Assembly (NCBI RefSeq): GCF_000272405.2
Contig: NZ_AJZM02000144.1
Coordinates: 1 to 10,006, forward strand
Direction of reading: 5' to 3'
From: Vibrio tasmaniensis 1F-187
Lineage (GTDB): Bacteria; Pseudomonadota; Gammaproteobacteria; Enterobacterales; Vibrionaceae
DNA: 10,006 bases
How positions within the stretch are numbered: the stretch's first letter is position 1; each line of letters begins with the position of its first letter. The notes under the pieces are model-generated. The model saw only the letters and a list, made by a program, of their open reading frames with translations, was not told the origin of the DNA and made no database searches. The position numbers and the translations under genes are program-made. Shown here piece by piece: positions 6,095-10,006 of the stretch.

Positions 6095-6322
6095 CTAACC
6101 TTTACTTTCTAAACTATCGGCAATTTCGCGGAGTTGCCTGACCCATTCTGCTTTAGAGCCGCTTTTAAATAACACTCCGTCAAAGCATTGCTTCAACGAA
6201 AAACAAGAAAGTGGGAGCTCTGGCGATAGGGACACCATTAAAACATCGGCCTGGTAATCATCAATCATAACCGTAGGCTTAATTAGACACGTTAATCCCT
6301 TCGGATTAATTTCACTGTTCAT
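6095..6322 (-). CDS. 75-aa unknown protein, first gene of the small-gene row
   Basis: This 75-aa product has a beta-like first half (TCLIKPTVMIDDYQADVLMVSL) and a helical C-terminal end (SKAEWVRQLREIADSLESKG). ATG at 6320-6322 is preceded by GCGAGGGA with about nine nt of spacing, a good ribosome site. It appears to lead the row of four minus-strand genes. No family recognised; the first-half hydrophobicity is too short for a clear membrane segment. Confidence 0.6.
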   Translation of the reverse strand: MNSEINPKGLTCLIKPTVMIDDYQADVLMVSLSPELPLSCFSLKQCFDGVLFKSGSKAEWVRQLREIADSLESKG

Positions 6323-6374
6323 AACAAATTATCCCTCGCTAATTAGACTTGCCGCTGGCTGTTACTGTACCACG

Positions 6375-6397
6375 CGACCATTGAATAAATGTGGTCG
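6375..6397. repeat. Inverted repeat CGACCA/TGGTCG
   Basis: CGACCA (6375-6380) and TGGTCG (6392-6397) are perfect inverse copies; CATT/AATG pairing could add to it with a 2-nt bulge. It lies in the 116-nt gap between the membrane-protein gene and the 75-aa gene. It may be a weak terminator for the upstream gene or an operator for the downstream row; no T-run follows on the minus strand, so an operator is somewhat more likely. Confidence 0.35.
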
Positions 6398-6438
6398 AAC
6401 TAATTTTCCATTTTCTTATTTTTCGCATACTTTCTCTA

Positions 6439-6675
6439 TTAGCAGCGTCTTAATGTTTTATCGTGATACTTCATTGTTGCCGCCCCTATAGACAATGTGC
6501 TAACAGCAAAGAAAGCAAACCAACGATAATTTAGATATTTAGTTACGGCTGACAATGCATCCGTTGGTACTGGTGATGTCCACGTAATAATGAAACTAAT
6601 AACGCTACTTAACATAAGAGCAACGGTAATAATTATTCCAGTCTTAACTTTCCAATCAAAAAATTCAAAAATCAT
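6439..6675 (-). CDS. Small two-transmembrane protein
   Basis: A predicted inner-membrane protein of 78 aa from the favoured start. Numbered from the longer 81-aa frame, helix 1 spans about 14-35 (TGIIITVALMLSSVISFIITW) and helix 2 about 54-71 (RWFAFFAVSTLSIGAAT), joined by a short polar loop; the C-terminus is basic (KYHDKTLRRC). The frame could open at ATG 6682-6684, but the AGGGA ribosome site then touches the start. ATG at 6673-6675 lies nine nt after AGGGA, so I choose it. Divergent from the AT-hook/RHH gene with a shared control region. Function unknown; small membrane toxin or holin-like roles are possible but unsupported. Confidence 0.65.
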   Translation of the reverse strand: MIFEFFDWKVKTGIIITVALMLSSVISFIITWTSPVPTDALSAVTKYLNYRWFAFFAVSTLSIGAATMKYHDKTLRRC

Positions 6676-6706
6676 GTTCTCCATTCCCTACGATATGAGA
6701 TCAATT

Positions 6707-6778
6707 TAACGTCATGACAAATACTATACATACTGATGTATAGAAAGCAAACGACTTGACTTAAATAACGTCATGACA
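6707..6778. promoter_or_regulatory. Divergent control region: two 13-bp direct repeats around an 8-bp inverted repeat
   Basis: TAACGTCATGACA occurs at 6707-6719 and again at 6766-6778; each copy holds the 8-bp palindrome GTCATGAC. Between them CTATACAT (6724-6731) and ATGTATAG (6736-6743) form a perfect inverted repeat with a 4-nt centre. A TTGACT (6756-6761) is a -35 candidate for the plus-strand gene, though a good -10 before ATG 6792 is not evident. Such a pattern suits autoregulation by the encoded ribbon-helix-helix protein; the motif halves have not been linked to it experimentally. Confidence 0.6.
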
Positions 6779-6791
6779 GAAAATAAAAATC

Positions 6792-6980
6792 ATGAAAATT
6801 CAAAACGGCAAAAGAGGGCGACCTAAACAGGACGTAACTCTTGATAAAAAACAAGAAATTCGATGTACAGAGAATGATAAAGCGCTGTGGAAACTTGCAG
6901 CCCAAGATCACGAGTCGGTTAGTGAATGGGCTAGAGAAATCCTTACGCGAAGCGCTAAGAGGAAGGTTAAGGACAGTTAA
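6792..6980 (+). CDS. AT-hook plus ribbon-helix-helix DNA-binding protein
   Basis: The 62-aa protein begins with an AT-hook-like basic motif (KRGRPK, 7-12, core GRP). It then has a ribbon-helix-helix fold: strand QEIRCT (21-26), helix ENDKALWKLAAQD (27-39) and helix SVSEWAREILTRSA (42-55), as in CopG/Arc or DUF1778-type proteins. It should dimerise through the strand and bind the repeats upstream. Its stop overlaps the start of the next gene (TAATG), so the pair is co-translated. In that order and spacing it resembles an antitoxin. No strong Shine-Dalgarno sequence lies upstream. Confidence 0.8.
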   Translation: MKIQNGKRGRPKQDVTLDKKQEIRCTENDKALWKLAAQDHESVSEWAREILTRSAKRKVKDS

Positions 6981-7471
6981 TGACTTGGAAAGGTTTCACT
7001 ATTGAAGGCGACTTTTATGACTTAACCCATCTACAAAGTACCTCTCATGACATCGAGGTTGATGGTAACTCAGTAAAACTACATGTTAGTTACGCCAATC
7101 ACTGCTTTACTGATGAGAAAGAAAATGGGCCAATACTTTTTAGGCAGGAAGGGCGATACTGGTGTCATGAGAGATACCAATGCAGCATAGAACTTCCGGA
7201 TCTCATCAAAAATAAGCTTATCGATAACTATGCTGTGCCTTACATGACCAAGAAAGGCGAATCCTATCATTACATGGAAGCATTTGATTACGCTATCTTC
7301 TTTAGTATTTCTAAACCAAATGGCACTACCAATGAATTGAAACTTAGAGTCAATTCAGCTTATGAGGTGGACGACTGGGGTAAAGGAACTCTACCGAAGG
7401 GTAAAGCCAAGCGTGTTAGCTGGATACTTTCACAACGACTTCAGGGAAAGTCGGTGCTTAAAAGAAAGTAG
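6980..7471 (+). CDS. 163-aa unknown protein, candidate toxin partner of the RHH protein
   Basis: The product is soluble, rich in aromatic and charged residues and likely alpha/beta. Marked stretches are GDFYDLTHLQ (10-19), NHCFTDE (40-46), WCHERYQ (61-67), YAIFFSISKP (104-113) and RVNSAYEVDDW (123-133); the C-terminus is basic. Its family is not recognised and no nuclease or acetyltransferase signature is clear. AAGGA lies seven nt before ATG, which overlaps the RHH stop by 1 nt. The gene is followed by tandem stops (TAG, TAG) and an intrinsic terminator. A ribbon-helix-helix regulator followed by an overlapping larger protein is the usual antitoxin-toxin order; that role is inference. Confidence 0.75.
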   Translation: MTWKGFTIEGDFYDLTHLQSTSHDIEVDGNSVKLHVSYANHCFTDEKENGPILFRQEGRYWCHERYQCSIELPDLIKNKLIDNYAVPYMTKKGESYHYMEAFDYAIFFSISKPNGTTNELKLRVNSAYEVDDWGKGTLPKGKAKRVSWILSQRLQGKSVLKRK

Positions 7472-7481
7472 TAGATATGAA

Positions 7482-7504
7482 AAAAGCACCCTAAAGGTGC
7501 TTTT
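7482..7504 (+). terminator. Intrinsic terminator of the RHH cassette
   Basis: AAAAGCACC (7482-7490) and GGTGCTTTT (7496-7504) form a 9-bp perfect stem with a five-base loop; the 3' arm ends in TTTT. It lies just after the tandem stops of the 163-aa gene and closes the two-gene unit. The A-rich 5' side may also let it work in the opposite direction. Confidence 0.85.
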
Positions 7505-7787
7505 AACAAATAAAAAATCTGGTCTGGTCTTTATCTTGGATTATCCTGTTCACTGACTAGGGGAATCGCTTCCGACACCAACACCCTCAAAGAGAGTTCC
7601 AGTATGTGTTGACACCCCTAATATTACGCAATAGCGTATCAATTACCAATAGATTTTACCTATCAAAAAATCAAATCCCCCCCCCATATTCCTATCTAAA
7701 AAGCCATATCAGCAATTGTTAGTATACTCACAGTATTTGTATCTGGGGTTTTGTGCCCATTTCAGAGAAAAGTCCAATGTGAGTCGC

Positions 7788-7810
7788 CAGCTCTTTATTT
7801 ATAAGGGCTG
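7788..7810. repeat. 8-bp stem-loop
   Basis: CAGCTCTT (7788-7795) pairs with AAGGGCTG (7803-7810) with one G-U pair and a 7-nt AT-rich loop. No T-run follows. It may be a structured RNA part or an IS-end remnant. Confidence 0.4.
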
Positions 7811-7966
7811 AATGCTGGGGTATGTTTCTTGGACCATCTCTTATAGCGTCAATGCTGTTTGGTAATTAAGATACGACAGAATCGCTCGGTGATCACTCTT
7901 GAAACCAATCATCTGAAACACGTTTTTGGACAATTGTGAGTTACGGCAACGGGCTGATTTCTACCC

Positions 7967-8020
7967 TTCAGATAACTTCTGATGTCTCAAAACATCTCAA
8001 CGCGAGATGCCGAATCTGAA
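7967..8020. repeat. Nested and mutually exclusive hairpins
   Basis: TTCAGAT (7967-7973) and ATCTGAA (8014-8020) are perfect outer arms. Inside, GATGT (7981-7985) can pair with ACATC (7992-7996), or CATCTC (7993-7998) can pair with GAGATG (8004-8009); the shared bases make the two inner stems alternatives. This pattern recalls attenuator-like RNA, but no T-run or leader gene supports transcription control. Confidence 0.4.
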
Positions 8021-8343
8021 AGGTTTTGGACATAATCTTCCATCCCAGAACTGTGGTGCTGGAATTTCTTTATGCAGGGTTATTCCAAAAGTATGCAGTT
8101 TTTCGCTCATACACGATGCTTTTACCGTTTATCATTCAGAGTAAAAGCTCGTTCACATGCTATTCCTTTCTTTTTACCTTACTAGATCTAGTGGCTGGCC
8201 GTAAGAGTTTTATCACTCATGTATACACGACAATCACATTACGTACTACTATGGCTTGAGTTGCTTATCTGAGACGAGCAAGATAGAAAGAAATAGGGAT
8301 AGAAGACTCCCGTCAATAAGCCTCATAACTCATTGGAGAATTT

Positions 8344-9009
8344 GTGAGTAAAGATCTAAAACAATGGAAAAATATGCTCAATGCAGAGCAAATTGCACAT
8401 GGTATGAATCTAGCTACCGCAAATTCCGTTCGTCTTCTCAAGGATGCTGAGATTCTGTTTGAAGCAGGTAGTTATCCAACAGCTTTCTCTCTAGCAGTTT
8501 TAGCTATCGAAGAAGCTGGGAAAGTTTCCATTTTAAGGGAGCTAGCAGTTGCAAGAGATGGAAAGGAGGTCAAAGAGGCTTGGCGAGCGTACCGTTCTCA
8601 TACGAGAAAAAACGTGATGTGGCTATTTCCGTCTTTGGTTCAGAGTGGATCTAAAACACTTAGTGAGTTTAAGGCGTTGTTTTCTGATGACGCAGATCAT
8701 CCCATGATGTTAGATGACCTCAAGCAAATAGGTTTTTACACAGACTGCTTAGGTACAAGACACTGGTCAGTTCCAGACGAGATAATCGATAAGATGTCGA
8801 CGAAAAATATTTTGAGTGTAGCTCGAGTCTTGTGCAAAGAAAGGAGTTACTCCAAAAGGGAAATAGAACTTTGGATCAAGCATATTAAACCAGTGTGGAA
8901 ATCACCGACGCCATTAATGCAGGACGCTTTGAAATACTGGTACAAACAAATGGTAAAGGAAGGCTTAGCAGCAGAAGGCGCTATGAGTTTTGATGATTTT
9001 ATTGATTAA
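8344..9009 (+). CDS. abiV: AbiV-family abortive infection protein (HEPN)
   Basis: The 221-aa protein resembles AbiV, first known from lactococcal phage resistance, where infected cells stop phage growth by blocking translation of late phage proteins. Typical parts are the helical stretch with SYPTAFSLAVLAIEEAGK (43-60), then R81-x4-H86 (RAYRSH), a candidate HEPN RNase motif, and the later KQIGFYTDCLG...W block (127-141) that follows in this family. Start GTG at 8344 has TTGGAGAA at proper spacing. The next gene begins 56 nt later on the same strand. It likely acts in the cytosol or near the membrane with that partner. RNase activity is inferred from the motif; AbiV family assignment is from recognition, without alignment. 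Confidence 0.85.
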   Translation: MSKDLKQWKNMLNAEQIAHGMNLATANSVRLLKDAEILFEAGSYPTAFSLAVLAIEEAGKVSILRELAVARDGKEVKEAWRAYRSHTRKNVMWLFPSLVQSGSKTLSEFKALFSDDADHPMMLDDLKQIGFYTDCLGTRHWSVPDEIIDKMSTKNILSVARVLCKERSYSKREIELWIKHIKPVWKSPTPLMQDALKYWYKQMVKEGLAAEGAMSFDDFID

Positions 9010-9064
9010 AATTAGTAATTACAATATCTTGCGATAAAAATAGCTTTCAAAGTATGAGGTAGGA

Positions 9065-10000
9065 ATGGTAAAGGAATTATTAACCAGTTGGTTTGATGAG
9101 AATAAAGTTAGAATAACTAGTCCTGTCGTCGGCTCATTCATTGGAGCTTGGGTTCTATTTAACTGGAAAAGTTTCCTATTGCTTTTTTGGGGGGCTGGGA
9201 CACTAGAGGGTCGTCTGGAATTGTTTGATAAGACTATAGTATTTAGTAACTATAGTATATGGCTATGGCCGCTATTGGTTGCTTTAGCTTATGCTTTTGG
9301 CTTACCTTACTTGAACATTCTCACCCAGAAAATCCGAGGTCATGCTGATAAGCTTAGATATTATGAGGTAATAAAGTTAGATATCGAGAAAGCGAAGAAA
9401 AAAGCTGGACTTAATGAAGAAATATATAAGTCTGATCCTACTAACCCTTATTTGGGAAGAAAGTTAGAAGCTGAATTAAAACAAAAGGATGCCGACGCTG
9501 AAAGTGCTCGTTCAAATGTAGATGAGGCGTCAGCTAAATCAAAAGAAGCAATTGCTCAACAAAAAAAGGCAGAAGCTGAAGCTAATCAGGAAAAGTTAAA
9601 GGAAGAAGAGGCATCTCGTAAAAACGAACGTGAACAACAGGCTCATAATTTATCTAAATCAAGACATCACCAAGAAGTGGTGAACAATAACTTTCCTACG
9701 CTTTATTTGTTTCTAGAAATCTTATCGAAATCATTATTGGAAGACGATTTTCACCTGTCAATTGGGCTAATGTCAGAAGCCATAGCTAATAGCTTTGGTT
9801 ATGAAGATGTGGACTCTATGCTTGTTGATGATAATTTCACGTTACAAAAACTTGAAAGCCTAGCATTTGTTGTTTATGAAGATAAAGCCTACCTTAACAG
9901 CTTAAAAAATGTAATTTCTAAGCATAATGAGCGTGTCGATGAAGGTACTTTATTTGACCATCTAGTAGGTACATTTGAACAGGTTGATCTGCTCCAGTAA
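9065..10000 (+). CDS. Two-transmembrane coiled-coil protein next to AbiV
   Basis: A 311-aa membrane protein. It begins with MVKELLTSWFDENKVRI, then SPVVGSFIGAWVLFNW, the start of helix 1 (about 21-43). Helix 2 is about 63-85 (SIWLWPLLVALAYAFGLPYL). Residues 132-200 are a long charged coiled coil rich in A, E, K and Q. The C-terminal 205-311 region is helical and soluble, so most of the protein faces the cytosol. The SPxxGSFxxxWxxxNWK start is one I associate with accessory-region membrane proteins of unknown role. GAGG lies five nt before ATG. It is in the same orientation as AbiV with a 55-nt gap, so co-expression and a joint antiphage role are likely but not shown. The gene ends with TAA six bases before the window edge. 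Confidence 0.75.
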   Translation: MVKELLTSWFDENKVRITSPVVGSFIGAWVLFNWKSFLLLFWGAGTLEGRLELFDKTIVFSNYSIWLWPLLVALAYAFGLPYLNILTQKIRGHADKLRYYEVIKLDIEKAKKKAGLNEEIYKSDPTNPYLGRKLEAELKQKDADAESARSNVDEASAKSKEAIAQQKKAEAEANQEKLKEEEASRKNEREQQAHNLSKSRHHQEVVNNNFPTLYLFLEILSKSLLEDDFHLSIGLMSEAIANSFGYEDVDSMLVDDNFTLQKLESLAFVVYEDKAYLNSLKNVISKHNERVDEGTLFDHLVGTFEQVDLLQ

Positions 10001-10006
10001 GACTGG

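Larger units (their letters stand above)
7505..8343. other. Gene-poor stretch with hairpins and short repeats
   Basis: About 840 bases carry no convincing gene; all frames break often, and the longest open stretch (8026-8259) reads as low-complexity hydrophobic sequence without a ribosome site. Visible features are a C9 run (7677-7685), an orphan TTGACA (7609-7614), small hairpins (7625-7638, 7788-7810), the nested hairpin set at 7967-8020, and TTTTGGACA repeated exactly 100 bp apart (7924-7932, 8024-8032). It separates the RHH cassette from the AbiV unit and may be a decayed insertion or junction. The AbiV promoter should lie near its end, but no good match is seen. Confidence 0.5.

Noticed and set aside
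7079..7270. 63-codon minus-strand frame
   Set aside because: Antisense shadow of the 163-aa gene.
7362..7556. 64-codon plus-strand frame running through the terminator
   Set aside because: Overlaps the end of the 163-aa gene in another frame and reads through the intrinsic terminator.
8026..8259. 77-codon open frame on the plus strand
   Set aside because: No ribosome site, composition hydrophobic and low in charged residues in an unprotein-like way, and frames around it break often; most likely chance.

Overview
The window looks like part of an accessory replicon or integrated mobile element of a marine gammaproteobacterium. A Vibrio-like host is my inference from low GC, the protein flavour and the partition locus; no species marker is present. 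I see no rRNA, tRNA, transposase, integrase, relaxase or recognisable replication initiator, so plasmid and integrative element cannot be told apart here.

Positions 1-4187 (minus strand) form one long gene row headed by a parA-parB partition pair. ParB has a KorB-like layout: CTPase-type ParB fold, helix-turn-helix, linker, small beta-rich C-terminal domain. The row then runs through a 134-aa unknown protein, a broken 50-codon frame, a small winged-helix-like protein, and at least three decayed genes between 56 and 1447. The decayed genes carry in-frame stops that are all compatible with C-to-T changes (CAG to TAG, CGA to TGA), plus apparent 1-nt deletions. A perfect 14-bp palindrome, TTTTGCATGCAAAA, occurs three times: once upstream of the parA promoter (4278-4291) and twice in the non-coding block 437-734. 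It is a strong candidate for the ParB operator/partition site. The same block holds an 8-bp tandem repeat and a 13-bp imperfect inverted repeat, so it may be a centromere-like or origin-like segment.

Positions 4188-4448 are the divergent control region between parA and a plus-strand 193-aa protein of unknown function (4449-5030).

Positions 5128-6684 (minus strand) hold four tightly packed small genes (75, 138, 102 and 69 aa) with GTG and TTG starts and an 8-nt overlap. One encodes a short winged helix-turn-helix protein resembling the DNA-binding domain of BrxR/CapW-type regulators without the WYL domain. A separate small two-helix membrane protein lies upstream.

Positions 6685-7504 are a self-contained cassette. 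A control region with a perfect inverted repeat and two copies of a 13-bp direct repeat precedes an AT-hook plus ribbon-helix-helix protein. That gene overlaps by 1 nt an unrecognised 163-aa gene, and a clear intrinsic terminator follows. The layout resembles an antitoxin-toxin pair, but the second protein is not recognised.

Positions 7505-8343 contain no convincing gene, only hairpins and short repeats. Positions 8344-10000 hold an AbiV-family HEPN protein followed by a two-transmembrane, long coiled-coil protein, a plausible two-gene antiphage unit. Overall the window pairs a partition backbone, partly decayed at its distal end, with several small accessory modules.
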